This document shows, piece by piece, positions 16,676-23,418 of a DNA stretch of 29,055 bases. A model generated the notes under the pieces. The model was given only the letters and a program-made list of their open reading frames with translations, made no database searches and was not told the origin of the DNA. The stretch comes from a virus. The DNA lies in IMG/VR virus record IMGVR_UViG_3300012920_000182, positions 1-29,055 of that record. One strand, 5' to 3'. The number at the start of each line of letters is the position of its first letter. Position 1 is the first letter of the stretch. Made by a program: the position numbers and the translations under genes.

Positions 16676-17629
16676 TTATCTGATGGTTGGCGAAATCACG
16701 CTGGAAATTGTGTGATGGGTTTTGAAGTAATCAAAGAGTCCCTGTCGCTGAGTATTGGTCAATTGGCCCTCGTAACAAACCATTTCAGCAAATTTGAATG
16801 GCATTGGATCGACTGCTAGATTCGAATCAGTGCTGTCGCCAAGAATTAACTTGTTACTCGACTCCACAAGAGCACTTCCCCCAGACCTGGTGTCCCCAAG
16901 AATTCCAGGCCGAGTAGTATCTCTTGTACCACTGGATGTGAAAAAGACTTTATTGTTTCTTCTAATAACACCAAGAATTTGAGCGTCATCACTCAAGCTG
17001 TCGATTTTATTTGAGAAGGTATGAGTGCCAAAACTTCCTGTAACTTTGAGGGTGGAAACATTAGTTTCCATCTGCCAATTCATACCCATCCATCTGATAA
17101 AAGTTCCAAATTGTGAAACGCCTGACGACATTTTCACGACTGAATACCACTCAAAATCGCCTGCAGCAATTGAAGTTTCGGTCCCATTGCTATCGGATAA
17201 AAGATCTCCACTACCATCAAATGTGATACCTGGATGTCGTGCTTTAAAGCCGTTTGCGTTCCATGCTGGGTTCGTTCTTGTCCCTGGCGACTGAAGGTTG
17301 ATATCAGAAGAAATTTTTCCAGAACGTGCGGTAAGGCCTCGAATATCTGCGCCGCCCCTGCCCGGAACAGGGGTCAAAGAGCCACTGACACCGTCATGGG
17401 TTGCGTCAATCCAAAAATGAAGACCCTCTAGACTGCCTGGATCAGACACATTTGTCGGCTCTTGTACTCGACCCCGCGTTCGGCCCTTGCTCTTCGCTAC
17501 TGCAGAGACCACAGGCACACGCCCAAAGAGCTTGTACTGCTGAGCCATCTCAGGCGGAATTGCATAAAGCCTGCCCTCTCGCAAGGCTTGCAGGTAGTCT
17601 TCGTAAGTAGGAAAAAGTGGCCCGCTCAT
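16676..17629 (-). CDS. LamG/concanavalin-like virion protein
   Basis: A 317-aa protein with a short N-terminal helix region, including a Leu-Phe-Pro-Thr-Tyr-Glu-Asp-Tyr-Leu-Gln-Ala segment, and then a LamG-like jelly roll from about residue 68. The signature is Leu-His-Phe-Trp-Ile-Asp-Ala at 70-76, Gly-Ile-Thr-Phe-Asp-Gly-Ser-Gly-Asp at 134-142, and a late Lys-Leu-Ile-Leu-Gly-Asp / Ala-Glu-Met-Val-Cys-Tyr-Glu-Gly pair. Such domains bind sugars or serve as structural modules in phage virions. It lies between a small acidic gene and the portal gene, 9 nt upstream of the latter, so it is probably a head-associated glycan-binding or decoration protein. Exact role unknown. Confidence 0.7.
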   Translation of the reverse strand: MSGPLFPTYEDYLQALREGRLYAIPPEMAQQYKLFGRVPVVSAVAKSKGRTRGRVQEPTNVSDPGSLEGLHFWIDATHDGVSGSLTPVPGRGGADIRGLTARSGKISSDINLQSPGTRTNPAWNANGFKARHPGITFDGSGDLLSDSNGTETSIAAGDFEWYSVVKMSSGVSQFGTFIRWMGMNWQMETNVSTLKVTGSFGTHTFSNKIDSLSDDAQILGVIRRNNKVFFTSSGTRDTTRPGILGDTRSGGSALVESSNKLILGDSTDSNLAVDPMPFKFAEMVCYEGQLTNTQRQGLFDYFKTHHTISSVISPTIR

Positions 17630-17630
17630 T

Positions 17631-17867
17631 TCATTCCTCCTCAGAAGAATCGACGTCTTCCGCCTCTACAGGCTCGTCGTAAATAATCTGAGTGTTTTGT
17701 TCTCTTTCCTCGGCATTTTCCTCTTCGAGGTCATGGGCATCGAGATCCTTGGCCATTGGCGGGTTATAGATTCTGAATGTCATGCCACCGTTGTTGATCG
17801 CATCTTCGAGGTCGTAGGGGTTGAAAACGAAAGGAGGGCGTGAAACTTGTTCAGTCTTTTTGGTCAT
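17631..17867 (-). CDS. Small acidic protein upstream of the LamG gene
   Basis: A 78-aa protein of unknown function. The first half has a Phe-Asn-Pro-Tyr-Asp-Leu-Glu-Asp / Phe-Arg-Ile-Tyr-Asn-Pro segment. The second half is highly acidic (Glu-Glu-Glu-Asn-Ala-Glu-Glu-Arg-Glu, ending in Ser-Ser-Glu-Glu-Glu) and likely disordered. It overlaps the upstream membrane-protein gene by 17 nt and sits 1 nt from the LamG gene, so it is part of the portal transcript. A chaperone or assembly partner is conceivable but not shown. Confidence 0.65.
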   Translation of the reverse strand: MTKKTEQVSRPPFVFNPYDLEDAINNGGMTFRIYNPPMAKDLDAHDLEEENAEEREQNTQIIYDEPVEAEDVDSSEEE

Positions 17868-18126
17868 TTTCTTCGATCTTTCTTTCTAAGTTCTCGAGCC
17901 GACTTCTCATCTCGTACATATCTAGGTCGTATTTGGATTTTTGACTGGCAATTCTCCAGACGAGGATACCAGTAATTGTGATACCGCTGATAAAAACTCC
18001 AGCCGGCACCAGGGTTTCAGCACCCAGCACACCCTGATCTTGTCCCATGCCAGCTCCCGCTGAAGCCAGAGTTGTGCCAAGTAGGCCGTAAAAGTAAACA
18101 ATACCTGGATTAAGAAGCTCTGTCAT
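17851..18126 (-). CDS. Small membrane protein with coiled-coil tail (holin-like)
   Basis: A 91-aa protein with two hydrophobic stretches, about residues 8-26 and 39-60, and a charged heptad-like tail at 65-90 (Tyr-Glu-Met-Arg-Ser-Arg-Leu-Glu-Asn-Leu-Glu-Arg-Lys-Ile). Size and topology resemble class II holins, but its place at the head of the portal operon rather than next to an endolysin leaves other roles open. Its start codon lies inside the left arm of a TGTCATTC/GAATGACA inverted repeat at 18121-18145, so a regulator bound there would also cover the initiation region. Confidence 0.6.
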   Translation of the reverse strand: MTELLNPGIVYFYGLLGTTLASAGAGMGQDQGVLGAETLVPAGVFISGITITGILVWRIASQKSKYDLDMYEMRSRLENLERKIEENDQKD

Positions 18127-18215
18127 TCAGCCCTCGCGAATGACACTATGATACCCAAAGTATGATCGGTGACTCGAATGACAAACCAAATGTTTAAAAA
18201 GTTCTGGACAATCTT
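18127..18215. promoter_or_regulatory. Divergent intergenic region with CGAATGACA dyad
   Basis: This is the gap between the leftward portal operon and the rightward phosphoesterase island. TGTCATTC at 18121-18128 and GAATGACA at 18138-18145 form a perfect 8-bp inverted repeat, and a second GAATGACA lies at 18176-18183. TATGAT occurs at 18147-18152 and 18161-18166, 14 bp apart, and could serve as -10 elements for the rightward genes, although no good -35 is at standard distance. The same motif occurs at 14550-14596. Confidence 0.6.
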
Positions 18216-18635
18216 ATGAGTGGCTACTCGAAACTCAAAATTCTCTACATAATCAGGTCCTACGACGAAAGGGCTGGGCAGAAAATTGCCAAGTCTTTAG
18301 CGGGTAAAGAAATTTGTTCCGATCTCACATTCCGAGATGCACACGCAATTTCTGCTATTGATGACATTCATGAGTGGACCAGGGATTGCCTGAGGTCCTT
18401 TTTATTGTCGGAATCTAAGGTTGCAGCAGTCTACTCAAAGTTTGCGAATGTCAGCACCTTGCGTCCTTACATAGAACTTGCTAGAAATTATGGGTGGGTG
18501 CCATTTGTGTTAGATTGCAGAACGAATATAGTGCCGCCATCAGAATCACAAAGTGTTGATCAGTATAAGATGTCATGGGACGACATCTGGCTAACTGAGT
18601 TCAAAACTTCGCTAGAACAGGGTACGGAACAATGA
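18216..18635 (+). CDS. P-loop kinase-like protein with degenerate Walker A
   Basis: A 139-aa protein. The order of motifs mirrors small AAA_33/polynucleotide-kinase-type P-loop proteins of phages. A first strand Ile-Leu-Tyr-Ile-Ile-Arg is followed by a helix Gly-Gln-Lys-Ile-Ala-Lys-Ser-Leu, a Cys-Ser-Asp strand end, a helix with Cys-Leu-Arg-Ser, then Val-Ala-Ala-Val-Tyr-Ser-Lys-Phe-Ala-Asn. Next comes Leu-Arg-Pro-Tyr-Ile-Glu-Leu-Ala-Arg-Asn-Tyr-Gly-Trp (the helix after strand 4) and a C-terminal Val-Pro-Pro. The Gly-x4-Gly-Lys-Ser/Thr loop is replaced by Ser-Tyr-Asp-Glu-Arg-Ala-Gly-Gln-Lys, so ATP binding is doubtful. The stop overlaps the phosphoesterase start (ATGA). The family call is inference; otherwise unknown. 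Confidence 0.55.
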   Translation: MSGYSKLKILYIIRSYDERAGQKIAKSLAGKEICSDLTFRDAHAISAIDDIHEWTRDCLRSFLLSESKVAAVYSKFANVSTLRPYIELARNYGWVPFVLDCRTNIVPPSESQSVDQYKMSWDDIWLTEFKTSLEQGTEQ

Positions 18636-19498
18636 CTGAAAAAAGATGGAAAATAACTGAGCATCATCGGTATAGCCACACAATCGAGTTTGAACAGCCC
18701 AACAAGGACTGGAAGGGCAGAATACTTTTAAGAAGCGATGCCCATCATGACAACTCACATACGAGCTGGGAACTAGAAAAAAAACATCTTGACCAAGCAA
18801 TGGAAACAGGGTCGCCCATCATTGATGGAGGCGACCTTTTTTGTGCTATGCAGGGCAAGTGGGACAGGCGTGCAGATACGTCTGCCTGCCGGCCAGAGCA
18901 CAGAAACGGAAACTACTTAGATTCTTTGGTTTCTACTGCGGCAGAATTTTACCAGCCTTATTGCGAAAACTTTGCGTTACTTTGCCCCGGTAACCACGAG
19001 ACCTCGATTACCAAAAGGCACGAAACGTGTCTTACTTCGAGACTTGCAGAACGGATGAGATCAGATGGTTCCGAGGTCCACACTGGGTCATACGCTGGTT
19101 TTATCCGCATCAAGGTCAGAAGAAGTGCCAACGCAAGTTACAATTTAGTTATAGCAAGGCATCACGGATACGGCGGCGGGGGACCAGTGACAAGAGGCGT
19201 AATTCAAACCAACCGGCAGGCTGTATACCAGCCTGATGCAGATGTTGTCTGGAGCGGCCATACACATGACTCTTGGCAAGTGCCCGTTTCAAGAGTAAGG
19301 CTTCGACCAAATGGCGACATCTTCCTTGATCGGCAGTTGCACGTTAAGACAGCGGGATACAAGGATGAGTTCTCTCCCCATGATGGCTGGCATATCGAAA
19401 GGGGTGGCCCTCCAAAGCCACTCGGAGCAGCTTGGCTTTACTTCTGGATTGACCGGACGGCAGAAAGACTTCAATTTGAGGTAAGAGAGGCTTTGTAA
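18632..19498 (+). CDS. Calcineurin-like metallophosphoesterase
   Basis: A 288-aa enzyme with the complete metallophosphoesterase motif set: Asp36-Ala-His38, Gly67-Asp68, Gly120-Asn-His-Glu123, His177-His178 and Gly209-His-Thr-His212. These ligate two metal ions and hydrolyse phosphomono- or diesters; the substrate cannot be read from sequence. Length is near the family norm and there is no signal peptide, so it acts in the cytoplasm. The gene overlaps the kinase-like gene by 4 nt and is followed after one base by a small acidic gene, an apparent operon on the strand opposite to the structural genes. Pairing of a polynucleotide-kinase-like protein with a phosphoesterase recalls end-healing enzymes, but this is inference. 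Confidence 0.92.
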   Translation: MTEKRWKITEHHRYSHTIEFEQPNKDWKGRILLRSDAHHDNSHTSWELEKKHLDQAMETGSPIIDGGDLFCAMQGKWDRRADTSACRPEHRNGNYLDSLVSTAAEFYQPYCENFALLCPGNHETSITKRHETCLTSRLAERMRSDGSEVHTGSYAGFIRIKVRRSANASYNLVIARHHGYGGGGPVTRGVIQTNRQAVYQPDADVVWSGHTHDSWQVPVSRVRLRPNGDIFLDRQLHVKTAGYKDEFSPHDGWHIERGGPPKPLGAAWLYFWIDRTAERLQFEVREAL

Positions 19499-19499
19499 G

Positions 19500-19775
19500 A
19501 TGACAGGCGGTTCACGCTCTGACAAAGAGAAACTCAAAAAAGCAAGGGAGTTATTATTCTCTTTTGTAGAAGAGGTTGGTGCGGATGCTGTGATTGTAGT
19601 CTGGAGCGCAAGTATGCCCGGTAAGACCACAATTGATATCGAGCACTGGGGCAACGCTTTGACGTGCAACGGTCTTGCTGATTATATTGCCGAAAACTTC
19701 TCGTCAGAAATTGACCATGATCTTGATGATGTTGAAGAAGATGCAGAAGATCCTAGAGGGGATGAGGAAAGTTGA
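19500..19775 (+). CDS. Small acidic protein of the phosphoesterase island
   Basis: A 91-aa protein, not recognised. An N-terminal basic helix (Lys-Glu-Lys-Leu-Lys-Lys-Ala-Arg-Glu-Leu-Leu-Phe) leads to two strands, Ala-Val-Ile-Val-Val-Trp-Ser and Thr-Thr-Ile-Asp-Ile-Glu-His-Trp-Gly. A helix Gly-Leu-Ala-Asp-Tyr-Ile-Ala-Glu-Asn follows, with an acidic tail of about 20 residues. The strand-helix pattern and length recall small regulatory or adaptor proteins. It begins one base after the phosphoesterase stop and its stop overlaps the TTG start of the next gene. Confidence 0.65.
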   Translation: MTGGSRSDKEKLKKARELLFSFVEEVGADAVIVVWSASMPGKTTIDIEHWGNALTCNGLADYIAENFSSEIDHDLDDVEEDAEDPRGDEES

Positions 19776-20038
19776 GCGGATACGCAACTGTTGAACATGC
19801 AGGAGGGGAAACGCTTGCTCGCGACCCTTCTGCAGTGGCAACGGTTGCCATCCTTGATGACGGACTAACCGACATCAGCCCTGTTCTGCTGAAGATACAG
19901 ATTGCAGAAACTTATGTTCATCTACTTTTGGATGTTGAGTCAGCGAAAAACTTGGCTCACGATATGACCGCACTTGCCAACGGCGCTATCGAAGACTTCA
20001 AACAACGCGGGGGCGCAGCACCACGATACCGGGCTTGA
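19772..20038 (+). CDS. Small alpha/beta protein, overlapping the terminase 3' end
   Basis: An 88-aa protein beginning at a TTG whose last two bases are part of the previous stop codon; an AGGGG-type site 11 nt upstream supports the start. Sequence: a beta strand Val-Ala-Thr-Val-Ala-Ile-Leu-Asp-Asp, a second strand Val-Leu-Leu-Lys-Ile-Gln-Ile, and a helix Glu-Ser-Ala-Lys-Asn-Leu-Ala-His-Asp-Met-Thr-Ala-Leu. No family recognised. Its last 41 nt overlap the 3' end of the terminase gene on the opposite strand, a tail-to-tail arrangement. The stretch encoding Val-Ala-Thr-Val-Ala contains a perfect 15-bp palindrome (19836-19850). Confidence 0.6.
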   Translation: MSGYATVEHAGGETLARDPSAVATVAILDDGLTDISPVLLKIQIAETYVHLLLDVESAKNLAHDMTALANGAIEDFKQRGGAAPRYRA

Positions 20039-21614
20039 TTCGCTTCTGCTTCCTCATCATGACGCAGACAGCCCACTTCATAACGCAGTCGTCATTTGCC
20101 CCACTCGATGAGCCCCAGCCGTTCCCACGCTTGACATAAGTCAGACACTCCTGCAGCAAATCTCTGTCCCTAACCCAGGACTCGGCAACATCCTGGTTCT
20201 CGAGAAGGTCAGAAAGTTCATCAAGCATCTGAGGCTTCGTGATTGCATTCGTTGACCAGCCGGGCTTCCCTGGCTTGTGATGGAAAAGATTTTTCCTGTA
20301 GCCCAAATCCCAAATTTGCGAAAGGACCGCGTGCCCGTGGTTTTCTCGTTCAACACCGAGGAGTGCGTTGTTGTACTCCCTGCAAAGTCTCACAGCATGT
20401 TTCGCAAGCTCTTTAGGAGAGAGGAGACCATGGATTGCAGCAACCTGTTCAGCCGTATCGCGACGCATGATCCCAATGCCGCAGCGGTCGCCACCAGGTA
20501 GACCCTCAGAAGTATCGCATCCCGCAACATACTCCACACCCTCAACAGCATCAGCCCATCGGACCTCATATGTATGGGCGTTGAGTACTTTTTTCTTAAC
20601 GCCTGGGACGCTTTGCGCCAAGTAGTCCGGTATTGACTCAAGGAGGTCGACGCACACTTTTGAATTAAATCTGCATGACCCTCCAGTGAGAAAGCACGAT
20701 ACATCATCTTCAGGGTGTTCTTGTCTGAAAAGAGGCCCAAGTCTTCGCTCCGTTCTGCGACGCCATTTGATTTGATTGACATCTAAGTGGTGGAGCCTAA
20801 CAAGCTCCTCTTCTCGCTCTTCAAGGTTGTCCATAATCTCGAAGGCTTCATCTGGATCTTCAAGATCTAATCTGTTTGAGTCATCAGTGAACCACGGCAA
20901 GAAGATAGGGGTGTAGTCATTCTCGCCTCGTTTGGCTGCATGATAAATATCGTGGAACAGGTCCATGCCATTAGGCGTGGACTCGAGGACGATCTCTCCC
21001 TCTGCTGCGGCCTCCTCTAGGCCTGCAAGGACTTCACGCTGCTTATCCTTCTGGTTACCCCCCTGACACCAGAAGGCAACCTCAGAGCCGTGTATCCGCT
21101 GAAACGTGCCACCGCGAGCCTCAGAGTTTGCAGCCGCTGTACCACAGATAAATCTAGAGTTGAGAGATGGGAAGTCCATTCTGTAGGAATTGCCAACACC
21201 TTTTCTGTTGGGCCTACTGGGATCATTGTTGTAATACCGCTGAACAATCTCAAAAATGTCTGAGGTCTTGCGATGGGTATCGGCAAGCGTCATCACTGAA
21301 ACATTGTCACAGAGAGTCGCCATGTGATACGAGAGTGATTGCTCCAGTGTTGTGAATCCACCCTGTCGATACTTGAGCAAAACAAACCGCTTGGGACGGC
21401 CATCTTTAATAGTTTTTCTTTTTATATCCAGGTATTTTTTCTGGACTGGTCTCAGGTTGAAATTGATCAGCTGAGCCTTCTTGTTGACGATCATCAGACG
21501 GTCGGAGCAGAAGTTCTCGAAGTTATCAATGCTGTAACCCTTCGAGGCTTTCTCAATCGAATCAATCATCGACTGGAGTATTTTTTTATCAAACTCGTTT
21601 AGTTCTAATTCCAT
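19998..21614 (-). CDS. terL: Terminase large subunit
   Basis: A 538-aa packaging motor. The ATPase half has a Walker A variant Lys81-Tyr-Arg-Gln-Gly-Gly-Phe-Thr-Thr89 (standard form in this family is Arg-Gln-x-Gly-x-Ser/Thr), a Walker B region with Glu178 in His-Gly-Ser-Glu-Val-Ala-Phe-Trp, and a coupling motif Glu-Ser-Thr-Pro-Asn-Gly at 211-216. The nuclease half shows the RNase H-like acidic triad: Asp367 (Ala-Gly-Cys-Asp), Glu422 (Val-Glu-Arg-Glu-Asn-His-Gly) and Asp508/Asp509 near the C-terminus. It cuts concatemers and pumps DNA through the portal. The start overlaps the upstream stop. No small-subunit gene was recognised beside it. Confidence 0.94.
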   Translation of the reverse strand: MELELNEFDKKILQSMIDSIEKASKGYSIDNFENFCSDRLMIVNKKAQLINFNLRPVQKKYLDIKRKTIKDGRPKRFVLLKYRQGGFTTLEQSLSYHMATLCDNVSVMTLADTHRKTSDIFEIVQRYYNNDPSRPNRKGVGNSYRMDFPSLNSRFICGTAAANSEARGGTFQRIHGSEVAFWCQGGNQKDKQREVLAGLEEAAAEGEIVLESTPNGMDLFHDIYHAAKRGENDYTPIFLPWFTDDSNRLDLEDPDEAFEIMDNLEEREEELVRLHHLDVNQIKWRRRTERRLGPLFRQEHPEDDVSCFLTGGSCRFNSKVCVDLLESIPDYLAQSVPGVKKKVLNAHTYEVRWADAVEGVEYVAGCDTSEGLPGGDRCGIGIMRRDTAEQVAAIHGLLSPKELAKHAVRLCREYNNALLGVERENHGHAVLSQIWDLGYRKNLFHHKPGKPGWSTNAITKPQMLDELSDLLENQDVAESWVRDRDLLQECLTYVKRGNGWGSSSGANDDCVMKWAVCVMMRKQKRIKPGIVVLRPRVV

Positions 21615-22129
21615 CAGAGTCGCTGTCTGCTTTTTGTTCCTGCTATAGCATACAGGATCAACCCGGAAGGACCCGGTATCAGACGCGGTACATTTTCATC
21701 CTCTGTGATGAGATCAAAAATTTCTTTGCCTTGTTCCTGAATACCGAACCCTGGCAAATAAGAGCCTGAATAATCCACTGGCATCGGATATTCAATAAGT
21801 GCAGACGGCCTAGCAGCGAACTCAGACTTGTCCTGCTTTGGAAACCCTGTCAGTGGGAAGTCAAACCCGGTGGTGACAATTCTGGGCGAGCCTATATCCT
21901 CCGCTGCAGAGACAGAATCCACAACGGCGTCTACACCAGAAATGATCTCAACCACCTGATCGAATAACTCTTTGCCCATTAGGGTGCCCGCCACTGTAAG
22001 AGCAAGGGTGAGCCTTTGAGTTTTGACACTTAAAGACTCACACCTTGCTTCACAGTTCGAAAGGTTTTTCGATTCTTCTTGCGCACGCTTGGCGCAGGCC
22101 GGACAAGCCGGCGTCCCCTCAGCTTTCAT
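21614..22129 (-). CDS. Cys-rich N-terminus protein upstream of terminase, unknown
   Basis: A 171-aa protein of unknown function. The N-terminus has Cys9-Pro-Ala-Cys12, Cys26 and Cys30, which could bind zinc. A hydrophobic helix at about 38-55 and a second weak hydrophobic patch near 150-165 are present, with a Pro/Gly-rich central part. It occupies the position where a terminase small subunit is common, but it lacks the helix-turn-helix expected of that family. It is coupled by a stop/start overlap to terL and follows a 44-aa membrane protein after 6 nt. Confidence 0.6.
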   Translation of the reverse strand: MKAEGTPACPACAKRAQEESKNLSNCEARCESLSVKTQRLTLALTVAGTLMGKELFDQVVEIISGVDAVVDSVSAAEDIGSPRIVTTGFDFPLTGFPKQDKSEFAARPSALIEYPMPVDYSGSYLPGFGIQEQGKEIFDLITEDENVPRLIPGPSGLILYAIAGTKSRQRL

Positions 22130-22135
22130 TACAGA

Positions 22136-22270
22136 TTACTTTCGGAATCTGCTGGTCAGGCTGGCCATGGGGAAGATGTTTCCGCCAACCCAGCCGACCA
22201 CAAGGGTCAAAGCCGAGAACCAGATGGTGCCGAGAAACTCGGAGAAATTCATTGCAGCAAGAGTGCTCAT
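22136..22270 (-). CDS. 44-aa single-span membrane protein
   Basis: An ATG at 22270 overlaps the upstream stop in an ATGA arrangement and the frame closes with TAA at 22136. The product has one clear hydrophobic segment, about residues 12-33 (Phe-Leu-Gly-Thr-Ile-Trp-Phe through Gly-Gly-Asn-Ile-Phe), and a basic C-terminus (Ser-Arg-Phe-Arg-Lys). Size, single span and coupling to the lipoprotein-like gene suggest a lysis accessory (holin-like or pinholin-like) or membrane regulator. It is too short for confident family assignment, but the tight coupling makes a real gene likely. Confidence 0.55.
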   Translation of the reverse strand: MSTLAAMNFSEFLGTIWFSALTLVVGWVGGNIFPMASLTSRFRK

Positions 22271-22746
22271 GTGTTTCGCATCTTTCTTAATGCTTGATCC
22301 AGAAGAGGGTCTTCTGCACGCATTGCGGCAACGAGCTCGCGTGTGCTTTCGCCCTTTCCGTTATCAAGTACGGAGTTAATCATATCAGCTTTTCTTGAAG
22401 TTTTCGATGGTATCCAACCAATTACCCTGCGGAGCAGTAGCCCTATGCCCGATTGCCAAAGTATTACTACAACTAAAATTCCAAGTATAACCAATAAGCC
22501 TTCTTGAATTGCAGATACCCAGTATGGAACTGAATCTTGAACCTCGGTCAGATCAACCTGCACTCCCTGGATTATGTCTTGGATTTGCTGCTGCTCTTTA
22601 GCGCCAGCGGCGTCGCCGTGTTTTACGAATCGCTCTTCGGACCGTTCAGCAAGATCTTGAATCTTTACCCCTGCTTTTGCAATGTTGCTGCTTGCAGAAA
22701 CACATCCGCCGATTAAAACCCCAACTATCGCGGTATATTTTAGCAC
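22267..22746 (-). CDS. Lipoprotein with internal membrane span (unimolecular spanin-like)
   Basis: A 159-aa protein started by GTG at 22746. The N-terminus has Lys3, a hydrophobic h-region and Leu-Ile-Gly-Gly-Cys15, a good lipobox. Residues about 22-75 are a charged, helix-forming stretch, followed by a strong membrane span at about 83-106 (Leu-Leu-Val-Ile-Leu-Gly-Ile-Leu-Val-Val-Val-Ile-Leu-Trp) and a basic 50-residue tail. A lipid anchor at one end and a membrane span further on is the layout of T1-type unimolecular spanins, which link outer and inner membranes. The extra C-terminal domain is unusual. No endolysin gene is adjacent. Not settled whether it is a spanin. Confidence 0.6.
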   Translation of the reverse strand: MLKYTAIVGVLIGGCVSASSNIAKAGVKIQDLAERSEERFVKHGDAAGAKEQQQIQDIIQGVQVDLTEVQDSVPYWVSAIQEGLLVILGILVVVILWQSGIGLLLRRVIGWIPSKTSRKADMINSVLDNGKGESTRELVAAMRAEDPLLDQALRKMRNT

Positions 22747-22762
22747 TCATATATTTTATCAT

Positions 22763-22797
22763 CAAAATAAAAAAAGACCCTGGCTGTTACGCCAGGG
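22763..22797 (-). terminator. Leftward intrinsic terminator ahead of the lipoprotein-terminase operon
   Basis: On the minus strand a perfect 7-bp CCCTGGC/GCCAGGG stem with loop GTAACA (22778-22797) is followed by TC and a run of seven T then ATTTT. It points into the operon that starts at 22746, only 17 nt after the T tract. On the plus strand there is no U tract, so it cannot serve the rightward genes. Confidence 0.88.
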
Positions 22798-22886
22798 CCA
22801 ATAAGAAAGGGTACAAGGAGATCCTATCAAGTTGCACAACAACAGCGTGCAGTTTGCGAATCATTTTTCGTGTTAGGTTATTCAAG

Positions 22887-23414
22887 ATGGACCGAGAAGA
22901 ACTCATTCAACAATATCGAATCAAACACAAGAACAACCAGTCCTATGGGGTGGGAAGTTCTTTTTCTGAGATTGCAGAGTTGTTTGACCAGCTCGAGCCG
23001 TCGACGTCGATTCTTGATTTTGGTTGCGGCAAGGGAGCGTTAGTCAAGCAACTCAAGTTGATGGGCTTTGATGCGAAGGGTTATGACCCCGCCATCAGGA
23101 GGTTTGAAAAATTCCCAGAACGAAAATTCGACGCAGTAATTTGTACCGATGTTTTAGAGCACATCCGAAAGGATGACGTGGATGATGTTTTTCAGATGAT
23201 GCTTTCGGTCGAGCCGAAGTTTATCTTCCTTACCATCGCCCACTTCGTTGCCAATCATAACCTGCCGAATGGCCGTAACTGCCACGAGACCGTAGAGTCG
23301 CCGTTTTGGTGGTGGTCCAAGATTGGGCAGAACTTCAAGGAGTGGAGTGCTACTGGTCTTGAAGGGTTCAGGCCTCGCACGTCGAGATGGCTGCTCAAAA
23401 GGCCAGAAAATTAA
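22887..23414 (+). CDS. Class I SAM-dependent methyltransferase
   Basis: A 175-aa protein starting at the ATG at 22887. An upstream in-frame extension overlaps the divergent gene and lacks family similarity, so it is left out. Motif I is Asp44-Phe-Gly-Cys-Gly-Lys-Gly50, the acidic residue after strand 2 is Asp67, and Cys-Thr-Asp-Val-Leu-Glu-His at 86-92 is the post-II motif of small Methyltransf_23-type enzymes. A His-Glu-Thr-Val-Glu-Ser-Pro-Phe-Trp-Trp-Trp segment (133-143) marks the substrate side. The substrate (nucleotide, sugar or small molecule) cannot be told. A possible weak promoter precedes it (TTGCGA near 22854). It heads the rightward operon to 25376. Confidence 0.85.
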   Translation: MDREELIQQYRIKHKNNQSYGVGSSFSEIAELFDQLEPSTSILDFGCGKGALVKQLKLMGFDAKGYDPAIRRFEKFPERKFDAVICTDVLEHIRKDDVDDVFQMMLSVEPKFIFLTIAHFVANHNLPNGRNCHETVESPFWWWSKIGQNFKEWSATGLEGFRPRTSRWLLKRPEN

Positions 23415-23418
23415 ACAG

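Noticed and set aside
22677-22886. Upstream extension of the methyltransferase frame
   Set aside because: It overlaps the divergent lipoprotein gene and the terminator, and the methyltransferase similarity begins only after the ATG at 22887.
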